The notes beneath the pieces were generated by a model. The model saw only the letters and a list, made by a program, of their open reading frames with translations, made no database searches and was not told where the DNA came from. Source: Pseudomonas paraversuta (lineage in GTDB: Bacteria > Pseudomonadota > Gammaproteobacteria > Pseudomonadales > Pseudomonadaceae). Taken from it: DNA of 64,000 nucleotides. Below, piece by piece: positions 11,017-19,721 of this stretch (position 1 is its first letter; every line of letters begins with the position of its first letter). The stretch covers positions 305,620-369,619 of the forward strand of contig NZ_CAJFCL010000006.1 of assembly GCF_904063065.1 (NCBI RefSeq), written 5' to 3'. A program made the position numbers and the translations under genes.

Positions 11017-12338
11017 ATAACGAGCTGACCGTCCTGATTGTCGAAGACGACCCCCATGTCCTGCTCGGATGCCAGCAGGCGCTCGCGCTCGAAGATATTC
11101 GCAGCGAAGGCGTGAGCAGTGCTGAACAAGCCCTGGCAATGGTCGGGGACAACTTCCCCGGCATTGTCATCAGTGACATCCGCCTGCCCGGGATCGATGG
11201 TCTGGAGCTGCTGAAACGGCTCAAGGCCCGTGATCGCAGCCTGCCGGTGGTACTGATTACCGGGCATGGCGATATTTCCATGGCCGTGGGCGCCATGCGC
11301 GATGGCGCCTATGACTTCATGGAGAAACCTTTTTCTCCTGAACGCCTGGTCGACATCGCACGCCGGGCTCTTGAGCAACGCGGCCTGGCCCGGGAAGTGT
11401 GGTCACTGCGCCGGCAGCTGGCCGAGCGTGATTCCCTTGAGGGCCGGATCATCGGCCGCTCGCCCGCCATGCAGCAATTACGCGAATTGATCGCCAACGT
11501 CGCCGATACCTCGGCCAACGTGCTGATTGAGGGCGAAACCGGTACCGGCAAGGAACTGGTCGCCCGCTGCCTGCACGACTTCAGCCGTCGCCAGCCCCGG
11601 CAATTCGTCGCGCTCAACTGCGGCGGGCTGCCGGAAAACCTGTTCGAAAGCGAGATATTCGGTCACGAAGCCAATGCCTTTACCGGTGCCGGCAAGCGTC
11701 GGATCGGCAAGATCGAACATGCCGACGGCGGCACCCTGTTTCTCGACGAAGTAGAAAGCATGCCGCTCAACCTGCAGATCAAACTGCTGCGGGTGCTGCA
11801 GGAGCGCTCACTGGAGCGCCTGGGCTCCAACCAGAGCATCGATGTCGATTGCCGGGTGATTGCCGCCACCAAGTCCGACCTCGATCAGCTGAGCAAAGTC
11901 AGCCAGTTTCGCAGCGACCTCTATTACCGGTTGAATGTGGTGACACTCGAGCTGCCGCCTCTGCGCGAGCGCCGCGAAGACATCCTGCAACTGTTCGAGT
12001 ACTTCCTGCAGCAATCGTCCCTGCGTTTCGACCGCACGGCGCCTGAACTGGATAACCAGACCCTGTCCAACCTGATGAGCCATGACTGGCCGGGCAACGT
12101 GCGAGAGCTGCGCAACGTGGCTGAGCGTTTTGCTTTGGGCCTGCCGGCCTTCAAGAAATCGGGCAGCAACGTCGCCCAGGGCCTGGGCTTTTCGGAAGCG
12201 GTGGAGGCGTTCGAGCGCAATCTGCTCAGCGATGCACTACAACGCAGTGGCGGCAACCTGACCCAGGCCAGCCAGGAGTTGGGCATGGCCAAAACCACAC
12301 TCTTCGACAAGGTCAAAAAATACGGGCTGGCTCACTGA
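11013..12338 (+). CDS. aauR: Sigma-54 response regulator AauR
   Basis: A 441-residue NtrC-class activator with a receiver domain (phosphoacceptor Asp in VISDIRLPG), an AAA+ domain with Walker A GETGTGKE, and a C-terminal Fis-type helix-turn-helix (LTQASQELGMAKTTLFDKV). It should bind the TTCGG-N4-CCGAA site before aatJ and drive the sigma-54 promoter. The loop that contacts sigma-54 reads NAFTGA instead of GAFTGA. It is translationally coupled to aauS (ATGA overlap) and to the next gene (TGATG). Confidence 0.94.
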   Translation: MNNELTVLIVEDDPHVLLGCQQALALEDIRSEGVSSAEQALAMVGDNFPGIVISDIRLPGIDGLELLKRLKARDRSLPVVLITGHGDISMAVGAMRDGAYDFMEKPFSPERLVDIARRALEQRGLAREVWSLRRQLAERDSLEGRIIGRSPAMQQLRELIANVADTSANVLIEGETGTGKELVARCLHDFSRRQPRQFVALNCGGLPENLFESEIFGHEANAFTGAGKRRIGKIEHADGGTLFLDEVESMPLNLQIKLLRVLQERSLERLGSNQSIDVDCRVIAATKSDLDQLSKVSQFRSDLYYRLNVVTLELPPLRERREDILQLFEYFLQQSSLRFDRTAPELDNQTLSNLMSHDWPGNVRELRNVAERFALGLPAFKKSGSNVAQGLGFSEAVEAFERNLLSDALQRSGGNLTQASQELGMAKTTLFDKVKKYGLAH

Positions 12339-12673
12339 TGGATTTAATTCTGAAAGCTGCACTGGGCGCCGCAGTGGTAATCATCCTGGCGATGCTGGCA
12401 AAAACCAAAAACTACTACATCGCAGGTCTGGTCCCGCTGTTCCCGACTTTTGCCCTGATTGCCCACTACATCGTCGGCAAAGGGCGCTCACTGGACGACC
12501 TGAAAACCACCATCGTCTTCGGCATGTGGTCGATCATTCCCTACTTCGTCTACCTCGCAGCACTCTACGTACTGGTGGATCGCATGCGTCTAGAAGCCTC
12601 TTTGGCACTGGCCGCCGTGGCCTGGCTGATCGCCGCAACCGTACTGGTCAGTGTCTGGGTGCGCTTGCACTGA
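12338..12673 (+). CDS. glpM: GlpM-family inner-membrane protein
   Basis: A 111-residue hydrophobic protein with three or four transmembrane helices and the segment YIAGLVPLFPTFALIAHYIV, which I recognise from Pseudomonas GlpM. That protein was named in P. aeruginosa for a link between glycerol metabolism and alginate; its biochemical role is unknown. It overlaps the aauR stop by one base and so is translated as the last cistron of that operon. The link to AauRS is positional only. Confidence 0.75.
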   Translation: MDLILKAALGAAVVIILAMLAKTKNYYIAGLVPLFPTFALIAHYIVGKGRSLDDLKTTIVFGMWSIIPYFVYLAALYVLVDRMRLEASLALAAVAWLIAATVLVSVWVRLH

Positions 12674-12785
12674 TCGCCAGGAGCGAGCTTGCTGGCGGTA
12701 GCAAAGTCGCGCTGCACTTGAAATACCCGGGGGCCTGGATCGCAAGCTGTCTCGTTCCAGCAGAGATCCACACCCGCCGAAATTC

Positions 12786-12801
12786 TGGCCCGCCCCTTGC
12801 A
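12786..12801 (+). promoter_or_regulatory. Putative sigma-54 promoter before the arginase-fold operon
   Basis: TGGCCCGCCCCTTGCA matches TGGCACG-N4-TTGCA at all but one position, with GG (12787-12788) and GC (12799-12800) exactly 10 bases apart. It ends 60 bp before the ATG at 12862. The activator is not identifiable from the sequence; AauR is the nearest candidate, but I see no second TTCGG-N4-CCGAA site here. Confidence 0.65.
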
Positions 12802-12861
12802 TTTACCCTCTGACGCCCGCCTGGTCTGACCCGGCGGTGAATAAACGGGGGTACATAGCAC

Positions 12862-13782
12862 ATGAACATTCTCGATCTGGATCACAGCCTGACCCACCAG
12901 GCGCCCATTGCGCTGCGGCTGGCCGATGGTCGCGCGATCCGTATGGATTTACTGGCCCTGGGACCGAAATTGCGCCTGTGGTCCACCGAACGCAATTACC
13001 AGCGCTTCGCCAAATTACTGCAGGAACGTCCCAGCCGGGCGGCCCACAGGCCTGAAATATTCTTCGTCGGCTCCGGTGATTATCATCACCTGACCCCGGC
13101 CCTGCTGGCAGACCTGCGCGAGCCTGTCACCCTGATCCATTTCGACAACCACCCCGACTGGGTGCGCTTTGCTCCCCGCCGGCATTGCGGTTCATGGATC
13201 AACCGGGCACTCAGACTGCACAATATCAAGCGTATCGTCACCCTTGGCCCCTGCAGCGATGACCTGAAAAGCCCGCAGTTCAAAGGCGCCAACCTGGGGG
13301 CCTTGCGCAGCGGGGCTCTACAACTCTTTCCATGGCGCCATGCGCCCACCAAAGTCTGGGGCCGCATCGGCGATGGCGCAGGCCATGAGCAACACGAAAA
13401 TCTCCTGTACTGGCGCAACCTGGCCGATCAGGACTGGCCCACCTTTATCGACAAACTAATCAAGAACCTGCCCACCACAGGGGTGTGGATCAGCATCGAC
13501 AAAGACGTGCTGGCCAGCGAAGACGCCGCCACCAACTGGGATCAGGGCGGCATGCGTCTTACCCACCTGCTCCACGCCATACGCGCGCTGGCCACCAGCA
13601 AGCGCGTACTGGGGATCGACGTCTGCGGCGACTTCGCCAGGGCGCCACACAGCAACCTGCTCAAACGCTGGGAGGCCAAGTCCGATCAGCCGCCACCAGA
13701 ACGCTGGAGCGAAAGCGATTTGTTACGCAACTCAACCACCAACAAAGCCCTTATTTCGTTGTTTGAGGAGCTGTTTCCGTGA
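12862..13782 (+). CDS. Arginase/agmatinase-fold protein of unknown substrate
   Basis: A 306-residue protein with the metal-binding signature of the ureohydrolase superfamily. FDNHPDW (Asp95, His97, Asp99) and a later SIDKDV supply metal-ligand carboxylates in the arginase pattern. The rest does not look like arginase, agmatinase or formiminoglutamase as I know them, so the substrate is unknown; a guanidino or amide compound is plausible. It is first in a three-gene operon, overlapping the next start by four bases (GTGA), with two small transporters downstream. A good sigma-54 promoter lies upstream. Confidence 0.75.
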   Translation: MNILDLDHSLTHQAPIALRLADGRAIRMDLLALGPKLRLWSTERNYQRFAKLLQERPSRAAHRPEIFFVGSGDYHHLTPALLADLREPVTLIHFDNHPDWVRFAPRRHCGSWINRALRLHNIKRIVTLGPCSDDLKSPQFKGANLGALRSGALQLFPWRHAPTKVWGRIGDGAGHEQHENLLYWRNLADQDWPTFIDKLIKNLPTTGVWISIDKDVLASEDAATNWDQGGMRLTHLLHAIRALATSKRVLGIDVCGDFARAPHSNLLKRWEAKSDQPPPERWSESDLLRNSTTNKALISLFEELFP

Positions 13783-14153
13783 CTTTGACTGTTATTGCGC
13801 TAGTGGCGTTTTCCATCGTTCTCGATGTGATCGGCCAACTGTGTTTCAAAATCGGCCTCGACCGGTTACCCGAACTCGAAGGCGGCTTTCGCCTCAATGC
13901 GTTCTGGGGCCAGGTGTTCCAGGCTCCCATGCTGTGGGCGGGTATCGCTGCCTACGTGATCGAATTTTTCATCTGGCTTGAAGCCTTGTCCCGGGCGCCG
14001 CTGAGTTTGTTGTTTCCGGCCGCAGCGCTGGCCTATTGCGGCGTGGTCTTCGCCGGCAAGGTGTTTCTTGGTGAACACGTCAGCCGTCGCCGCTGGATGG
14101 GCACTCTGGTGATTACCCTCGGCGTGTTGCTGGTCAGCATCGCCGGAGCTTAG
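13779..14153 (+). CDS. Half-size DMT (EamA/SMR-like) transporter subunit 1
   Basis: A 124-residue protein with four predicted transmembrane helices (residues about 2-20, 45-62, 70-90 and 102-122), the size and layout of SMR-type or half-EamA transporters that act as pairs. The GTG at 13779 overlaps the preceding stop by four bases and follows GAGGAG. Together with the next gene it probably forms a heterodimeric exporter or importer, possibly for the substrate or product of the arginase-fold protein. Confidence 0.75.
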   Translation: MTLTVIALVAFSIVLDVIGQLCFKIGLDRLPELEGGFRLNAFWGQVFQAPMLWAGIAAYVIEFFIWLEALSRAPLSLLFPAAALAYCGVVFAGKVFLGEHVSRRRWMGTLVITLGVLLVSIAGA

Positions 14154-14163
14154 GAGATTAATC

Positions 14164-14583
14164 ATGCAAAACTCTGAACCGATGAATCTGCCACAAAGTG
14201 GATGGCTGCATGGGCGGCTGGGTACGGTTGTACTGTGGGCATTGCTGATCATCCTGGAAAGCGCAGGGCAAATAGCGACCAAAGTCGGCGGCGACCAGTT
14301 GGGCAATACGGATTTCACCCTGCAATGGCTGCACGACATGCTGCTCAACCCCGGGGTATGGGCAGCCATTGCCTGCTATATCGGCGCATTTTTCGTGTGG
14401 ATGCTGATATTGCGCCGCAGCAGTCTGTCGTTGGCGTTTCCGCTGAGTTCGCTGGTATTCGTGGGGGTGCTGCTGGGGTCGTGGCTGGGCCTGGGTGAGC
14501 ACATCAGCGCGCTGCACTGGGCGGGCGTGGCGGTGATCATTGGCGGGATTGCCTTGCTGGCTGACGGCGAGCCGGAGCACTGA
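14164..14583 (+). CDS. Half-size DMT (EamA/SMR-like) transporter subunit 2
   Basis: A 139-residue membrane protein with a short hydrophilic N-terminus and four transmembrane helices. It is similar in plan to the preceding gene (LILESAGQIATKVG here against LDVIGQLCFKIG there), suggesting an ancient duplication. AGGAG precedes the ATG at 14164, ten bases after the previous stop. It is likely the partner subunit of the preceding protein. The substrate cannot be read. Confidence 0.75.
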   Translation: MQNSEPMNLPQSGWLHGRLGTVVLWALLIILESAGQIATKVGGDQLGNTDFTLQWLHDMLLNPGVWAAIACYIGAFFVWMLILRRSSLSLAFPLSSLVFVGVLLGSWLGLGEHISALHWAGVAVIIGGIALLADGEPEH

Positions 14584-14646
14584 CAGATCGACTGATGAGC
14601 AACTGCGGGAGCCGGCTATCCAGCTCCCGCAGAGTCAGCCCGCACT

Positions 14647-15411
14647 CTAGAATTTATAGCTGATCGCGGTCTGCACTGTGCCCTGATTCACGTCGCCCAC
14701 ATCCTTGACGATGCTGCTGTCTGCCGCTGTACCCACCAGACGAACCCAGCTGGCACTGGCCACCAGTGACCAATGTTGTGTCAGCGCAAACTCGAAGTTC
14801 TGGGTCAATGTCACGTTCTGGAAACCACCGCCGGCCTTGTACGCAGAAAAACCCGAAGCCCGGGCTTCACTGGCGCTGACACCAAAGAAAGTCGACATTT
14901 GCCGGGCATCGGCAAAGTTCACCGCCAACTGGCTGCTGCCGATAATTCCCAGGCCCAGCGGATAACCCAGCTCACCGCCCACTTGCCCCAATAACCCTCC
15001 CTGCCCGCCGGCACCGCCCACCGCCTGGCCCAGTTGCGCATACACGCGCCAGAACTCGGCCGGACTGTATTGCACGAAGCCGCCCAGCTGCGCCATGTCC
15101 GAAACATCCCGCAGCCCGCGCAGCGAACCGTTGGCGTTACGCCCCGACAAGTAATTGATAAATGGCCCGGCGCTCCAGCCATCAGCTTTGAAGCTGCTCC
15201 AGGTCAGGCCATTGTCGGTATCCAGACTGACATCGCCCCAGTCCACATCGAAATACGGCAGCGGTACTGTCTGATAGCGGCTGCCACTGGGGTCGTAAGG
15301 CTGATAGCCAATCCCGACCCCCACTTCGCCACTGGGGCCGTCGGCAGCACGCGCCACGACCCCGACACCCAACAATGAGAGCAGCAAAAAAACAGGAGCG
15401 CAGGTTTTCAT
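14647..15411 (-). CDS. MipA/OmpV-family outer-membrane protein
   Basis: A 254-residue protein with a signal peptide (MKTCAPVFLLLSLLGVGVVARA), a beta-barrel-like alternating pattern and a C-terminal aromatic residue (AISYKF), as in MipA/OmpV porin-like proteins. I chose the ATG at 15411 because the signal peptide starts there; a longer start at 15435 is possible. It faces away from the six-gene operon starting at 15638 and shares its intergenic region. Its function in this family is poorly defined (scaffold or small-molecule passage). Confidence 0.8.
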   Translation of the reverse strand: MKTCAPVFLLLSLLGVGVVARAADGPSGEVGVGIGYQPYDPSGSRYQTVPLPYFDVDWGDVSLDTDNGLTWSSFKADGWSAGPFINYLSGRNANGSLRGLRDVSDMAQLGGFVQYSPAEFWRVYAQLGQAVGGAGGQGGLLGQVGGELGYPLGLGIIGSSQLAVNFADARQMSTFFGVSASEARASGFSAYKAGGGFQNVTLTQNFEFALTQHWSLVASASWVRLVGTAADSSIVKDVGDVNQGTVQTAISYKF

Positions 15412-15483
15412 GACAGAGGTTCCATATGAATTCATGCGCGCATAAGTCGCTTTTTTGAGAATTCGACGCAAGCACTGATGTTG

Positions 15484-15510
15484 TTTGTAGCAAGCTACAA
15501 AAATTGTAGC
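15484..15510. promoter_or_regulatory. 18-bp palindrome, candidate activator site of the six-gene operon
   Basis: TTTGTAGCAAGCTACAAA (15484-15501) is a perfect inverted repeat with a 2-bp centre, followed by a further half-site TTGTAGC (15504-15510). It is centred about 81 bp upstream of the sigma-54 promoter at 15573, a usual enhancer distance. The sigma-54 activator encoded last in the operon (21481-22872) is the obvious candidate ligand. Confidence 0.6.
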
Positions 15511-15540
15511 CTGCTCGGGGATTCTCACCGCGGGCAACGG

Positions 15541-15567
15541 CCAAAGCCCCGGCCCACGGGGCTTTGG
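15541..15567. other. Perfect hairpin between activator site and promoter
   Basis: CCAAAGCCCC (15541-15550) and GGGGCTTTGG (15558-15567) form a perfect 10-bp stem with a 7-nt loop and no T run, immediately before the sigma-54 promoter. It could be a terminator for leftward or rightward read-through or an architectural element. Its role is unknown. Confidence 0.6.
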
Positions 15568-15572
15568 CAACT

Positions 15573-15588
15573 TGGCACAGTCCGTGCT
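15573..15588 (+). promoter_or_regulatory. Sigma-54 promoter of the six-gene operon
   Basis: TGGCACAGTCCGTGCT has GG (15574-15575) and GC (15586-15587) with 10 bases between, and a perfect TGGCAC block. It lies 50 bp before the chosen ATG at 15638. The operon's last gene encodes a sigma-54 activator, which makes autogenous control likely. Confidence 0.75.
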
Positions 15589-15637
15589 CTGTCCTGTACA
15601 TGCGCAAAGTGCGCGTCTCCACAACAGGACAATGCAG

Positions 15638-16333
15638 ATGATGCAATGGCATATCGTGTGTGATTTCGACGGAACCATCACCCGCACCGACGTCATCGAC
15701 AACATTCTTCAACGTTTCGCCGACCCCAGCTGGGAAGCGATCGAAGAACAATGGGTGCAAGGTGAGATTGGTTCGCGTGAATGCCTCAGCCGCCAGCTGT
15801 CGCTGGTTAAAGCCTCCCCAGCCGAACTGCTGGCCTATTTCGATACCGTTGAGATTGACCCGGACTTTCCGGATTTCGTTGATCACGTCATCGGCCTCGG
15901 TGCTTCTATCGAAGTGGTCAGTGACGGCATCGAACAGGGCATCGCGCGCATCCTGGCCCGCAACTATGTGAGCCTGTTACCGATCCTCGCCAACCGCCTG
16001 CGCCAGGTCGACCACAACCGTTGGCGCATCGACTTCCCCCATGCCAGCGACGCCTGCCATGCGGCTTCAGGCAACTGCAAATGCAAATCCACGCCTGGCG
16101 GCAAACGCGTGCTGGTGATTGGCGACGGGCGCTCCGACATGTGTGTGGCCGCAAGCGCCGACTTCGTATTCGCCAAAGACAGTCTGGCTGAACACTGCGA
16201 GCGCAACGGCATCCCGTACGCACGCTTCGACACATTCGCTGAACTTGCGGCCCTGCTGGCCAAATTGCCAAGCAACGCCGCCAACGCCCCCCACTATTCT
16301 CGTGAACAACAGGAGCTTTTCAATCATGTCTGA
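15638..16333 (+). CDS. HAD-family phosphatase (MtnX/SerB-like)
   Basis: A 231-residue HAD-IB-type phosphatase. Motif I CDFDGTITRTD is at the N-terminus with the nucleophile Asp. Motif II is VVSDG, motif III a conserved Lys before VLVIGDGRSD (motif IV), and a Cys-rich GNCKCKS resembles MtnX-type enzymes. It should remove phosphate from a small phosphorylated metabolite; the substrate is unknown. Three ATGs are possible (15632, 15638, 15641). I chose 15638 because AGGA lies at 8-nt spacing. It is first in a six-gene operon and overlaps the aminotransferase by eight bases. Confidence 0.85.
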   Translation: MMQWHIVCDFDGTITRTDVIDNILQRFADPSWEAIEEQWVQGEIGSRECLSRQLSLVKASPAELLAYFDTVEIDPDFPDFVDHVIGLGASIEVVSDGIEQGIARILARNYVSLLPILANRLRQVDHNRWRIDFPHASDACHAASGNCKCKSTPGGKRVLVIGDGRSDMCVAASADFVFAKDSLAEHCERNGIPYARFDTFAELAALLAKLPSNAANAPHYSREQQELFNHV

Positions 16334-17720
16334 TATCCGGATCGCCTCACCTGAAGACCAGATTCTTCTGGAAAAAGAAGCCAAGTACTGCTCGTACGGC
16401 GACACTGTCCACTACATCGAACCACCGCGCATTTTCAGCCGCTGCGAAGGCTCTTATGTATGGGACACCAGTGACCAGGCTTATCTCGATCTGCAAATGT
16501 GGTACTCGGCGGTTAACTTCGGTTACTCCAATCCGCGCTTGAACAACGCCCTGAAACAACAGATCGATACCCTGCCGCAGATTGCCAGCCAATACCTGCA
16601 CAAAGGCAAGATCGAGTTGTCGGAGCGCATCGCGGTCGACGCCAAAAACAAGTTCGGTCTCGACGGACGCGTGCACTTCAACGTTGGCGGTTCACAGTCC
16701 ATCGAAGACTCGTTGAAAGTGGTCCGTAACGCCACCAACGGCAAAAGCCTGATGTTTGCCTTCGAAGGCGGCTACCACGGTCGTACGCTAGGTGCTTCGT
16801 CGATCACCTCCAGCTACCGCTACCGCCGTCGCTATGGCCACTTCGGTGAGCGCGCCAATTTCATCCCGTTTCCTTATCACTTCCGCGGCCCAAAAGGCAT
16901 GACCAAAGAAGAATATGGCAGCCACTGCGTACAGCAATTCGCCCGTTTGTTTGAAACTGAATACAACGGTGTATGGGACCCTAAAGTCGGCCAGAGCGAA
17001 TATGCCGCGTTTTACGTCGAGCCGATCCAGGGCACCGGCGGCTATGTAATTCCCCCCATGAACTTCTACAGCGAACTCAAGCTGGTTCTGGATCAACACG
17101 GCATTTTGATGGTGGTCGATGAAATCCAGATGGGCTTCTGGCGCACCGGCAAGCTATGGTCGATCGAGCACTTCGACGTCAAACCCGACGTGATCGTGTT
17201 CGGCAAGGCGCTGACCAACGGCCTCAACCCGCTGGGCGGCATCTGGGCCCGTGAAGAGCTGATCAACCCGAAAATCTTCCCGCCAGGCTCGACCCACTCC
17301 ACCTTCGCCTCCAACCCGCTAGGCACTGCGGTGGGTCTGGAAATGTTCAAAATGACCAGCGAAATCGACTACGGCGCGATGGTCATGGAGAAAGGCAAAT
17401 ACTTTCTGGCAGGCCTGCAGGACCTGCAAAAACGCTACCCGATCATCGGCGATGTCGACGGCCTGGGCCTGGCCCTGCGCTGCGAAATCTGCGGGCCAGA
17501 CGGCTTTACCCCGGACAAGGCAACCCTGGACTACATGGTTGAAGAAGGCATGAAGGGCGATATCGAAATCGACGGCAAGCGTCTGGGTCTGATTCTGGAC
17601 GTCGGCGGCTACTACAAAAACGTCATCACCCTGGCTCCATCGCTGGAAATCAGCTACGCCGAAATCGACCTTGGCATCGCCCTGCTCGATCGCCTGTTGC
17701 ATCGGGCCATGAAGCGGTGA
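16326..17720 (+). CDS. Class-III PLP-dependent aminotransferase
   Basis: A 464-residue fold-type I PLP enzyme of the aminotransferase class III group. The diagnostic segment VDEIQMGFWRTGKLW is followed by VIVFGKALTNG, where the Lys is the Schiff-base residue. A glycine-rich FEGGYHGRTLG binds the cofactor phosphate. The ATG at 16326 overlaps the phosphatase stop. The next gene starts at a GTG overlapping this stop. Such enzymes act on omega-amino groups or, in some branches, on phosphorylated amino alcohols. Coupling to a phosphatase makes a phosphorylated substrate possible, but this is inference. Confidence 0.88.
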   Translation: MSDIRIASPEDQILLEKEAKYCSYGDTVHYIEPPRIFSRCEGSYVWDTSDQAYLDLQMWYSAVNFGYSNPRLNNALKQQIDTLPQIASQYLHKGKIELSERIAVDAKNKFGLDGRVHFNVGGSQSIEDSLKVVRNATNGKSLMFAFEGGYHGRTLGASSITSSYRYRRRYGHFGERANFIPFPYHFRGPKGMTKEEYGSHCVQQFARLFETEYNGVWDPKVGQSEYAAFYVEPIQGTGGYVIPPMNFYSELKLVLDQHGILMVVDEIQMGFWRTGKLWSIEHFDVKPDVIVFGKALTNGLNPLGGIWAREELINPKIFPPGSTHSTFASNPLGTAVGLEMFKMTSEIDYGAMVMEKGKYFLAGLQDLQKRYPIIGDVDGLGLALRCEICGPDGFTPDKATLDYMVEEGMKGDIEIDGKRLGLILDVGGYYKNVITLAPSLEISYAEIDLGIALLDRLLHRAMKR

Positions 17721-18583
17721 AGCGGTCAGAGATCGACCTGGGCGAAGGCGACGCCGGTTTCGTTCTCGGCACGGGTGAGGTCGGGATCCTGTTGATCCAC
17801 GGCCTCACCGGCACCCCGACGGAGTTGCGGCGGGTGGCCCAGGGGCTGGCCAAGGACGGAACATGCACAGTGTACGTACCCACCCTGGCCGGCCACTGCG
17901 GTGACAACAGCGACCTGCAGGCCACCGGCTGGCAAGACTGGTACGAAGGGGTGCGTAAAACCTTCGTCGATGTCCGCCAGCGCCATGCCCGGGTTTTCGT
18001 CGGCGGTCTGTCGATGGGTGCAGTGATGTCGATGTACCTGGCCTCCGAACACCCGGGGCAAGTGGCGGGCCTGTTGATGTACTCCACCACCTTGCGCTAC
18101 GACGGCTGGAGCATTCATAAACTGGCGTTCCTGACACCCTTGCTGATGGCCATTCCGTTCGGCGTGCACCTGTGCAGTTTCGAGGAGAAACCGCCCTACG
18201 GGATCAAGAACGAGCGCCTGCGAGCGATCGTTGAACGACAGATGAAAGCCGGTGAAAGCAGCAATGCCGGGTTACTGACAATGGAAGGCATCACCGTGCG
18301 CGAGCTGCACCGGATGAACGCCGTGGTGAAAAAACGCATGCCGTCGATCACCACCCCGGCACTGGTACTGCACTCCATCGAAGACGACATCACCAGCCGC
18401 TGGAATGCCGATTACGTAGAGCGCCATCTGGGCGGCCCGGTGACCAAAGTGCTGCTCGATAACTGTTACCACATGATCACCGTCGACCTGCAATACCGCC
18501 GCGTGATTGAACTGAGTGACGCTTTCATCAAGCACCACAGCACCGTTGCCCAGGGCTCTGTCGAGTACCTGCAGCAAGCCTGA
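17717..18583 (+). CDS. Alpha/beta hydrolase (carboxylesterase/thioesterase type)
   Basis: A 288-residue alpha/beta hydrolase. The oxyanion-hole motif IHGLTGTP is near residue 30 and the nucleophile elbow GGLSMGA near residue 96. A late Asp (SIEDDIT) and His (CYHMI) complete the triad. The overall plan resembles the bacterial carboxylesterase/monoacylglycerol lipase group. It starts at GTG 17717, four bases inside the aminotransferase. It could release or transfer an acyl group in the same pathway. No signal peptide, so probably cytoplasmic. Confidence 0.85.
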   Translation: MKRSEIDLGEGDAGFVLGTGEVGILLIHGLTGTPTELRRVAQGLAKDGTCTVYVPTLAGHCGDNSDLQATGWQDWYEGVRKTFVDVRQRHARVFVGGLSMGAVMSMYLASEHPGQVAGLLMYSTTLRYDGWSIHKLAFLTPLLMAIPFGVHLCSFEEKPPYGIKNERLRAIVERQMKAGESSNAGLLTMEGITVRELHRMNAVVKKRMPSITTPALVLHSIEDDITSRWNADYVERHLGGPVTKVLLDNCYHMITVDLQYRRVIELSDAFIKHHSTVAQGSVEYLQQA

Positions 18584-18596
18584 CCAAGGAAGATCC

Positions 18597-19721
18597 ATGA
18601 TTACAGCCCAAGCCTTTTCATCAATCCAGGCCATCGAACGCGAGGCCTGGAATGACTGCTTCCCAGATTCTCTGGAGGATTGGGACTACATCGTGGCAGT
18701 GGAAAACGCCGGCATTGAGGGCTTCGAGTGGCGTTACCTGACGCTGTACAGAGGCTCGACCCTGATTGCCGCCGCCACCGCATTCACCACCTCTTATCGC
18801 CTCGACACCACGGTTCAGGGGATCGGTAAACGATTTACCGAAAAGCTGAACCATATTTTGCCGGGGTTGGTGCAGTTGCCTCTATACGCCATCGGCTCCC
18901 CGGTGACCGAACAATGCAACGCGGGCACCGCCAGCCATATTCCGCCTGACCAGCGCCCGGCCCTGCTGGCACGCCTGCTGCTTCTGGCGCAGCACGACGC
19001 CCGCCAGCTGGATATCGGCCTGATAGCGGTCAAGGACGTCCCCAGCCATGACGATGACTGGTCCCATAGCTGCAAGGCGGCGGGCTATCAGTCCATGCCC
19101 AGCCTGCCCAGGGCCGTGCTGCCCGTACCTTTTGGCTCGGTTGACTGCTACCTCGGCTCCCTGGGTAAATCCACCCGCAAAGACATGCGCCGCAAATTGC
19201 GCTCACCCGGACCCAGGGTGGAATGGCGCAGCAGCATTGACGATGTCCTGCCCGACATCATGCGTTTGTACGAAGCCAGCCTGGGCCGCAGCGACCTGCA
19301 ATTCGAACGCTTACCGCCCGCTTATTTCACGGGTATCCTCCAGCAACTGGGAGACCGGGCGCTCTGCGTGCTGTATTGGCTCGATGATCAACTTGTAGCG
19401 TTCAATCTGCTACTGATCGACGAACATCGGCTGGTGGACAAATTTTTCGGTCACGACCTTGAACTGACACGTGAGTACAGCTTGTATTTCAGAAGCTGGA
19501 TGGAGAACGTCGACTACTGCATCCGTAACAGAATTGCGCTATACGAATGTGGCCAGGCCGGATACGCCAGCAAAGTTCGCCTGGGCTGCACCTTCCAGAG
19601 CAATACGCTGTTCTTCCGCCATCGCAACGGGTTGGTCAATAACATGCTCAAGTTAGTCAAACTATTCGTCCGCCCAGACCGTCATGACCCCGCCCTTGCG
19701 GCAGCGATAAGCGAGCATTAA
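18597..19721 (+). CDS. FemAB/GNAT-like acyl- or aminoacyl-transferase
   Basis: A 374-residue protein whose C-terminal half has the FemAB-like/GNAT pattern: NLLLIDEHRLVDKFFG, a transferase core, then YECGQAGYASKVRLG. An Arg/Lys-rich segment (STRKDMRRKLRS) precedes it. Members usually ligate an acyl or amino-acid group to a small molecule or cell-wall precursor. The ATG at 18597 follows AGGAAGA, 13 bases after the hydrolase stop. Its stop overlaps the sensor kinase start by one base, so synthesis genes and regulators are translated as one unit. The substrate is unknown. Confidence 0.7.
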   Translation: MITAQAFSSIQAIEREAWNDCFPDSLEDWDYIVAVENAGIEGFEWRYLTLYRGSTLIAAATAFTTSYRLDTTVQGIGKRFTEKLNHILPGLVQLPLYAIGSPVTEQCNAGTASHIPPDQRPALLARLLLLAQHDARQLDIGLIAVKDVPSHDDDWSHSCKAAGYQSMPSLPRAVLPVPFGSVDCYLGSLGKSTRKDMRRKLRSPGPRVEWRSSIDDVLPDIMRLYEASLGRSDLQFERLPPAYFTGILQQLGDRALCVLYWLDDQLVAFNLLLIDEHRLVDKFFGHDLELTREYSLYFRSWMENVDYCIRNRIALYECGQAGYASKVRLGCTFQSNTLFFRHRNGLVNNMLKLVKLFVRPDRHDPALAAAISEH

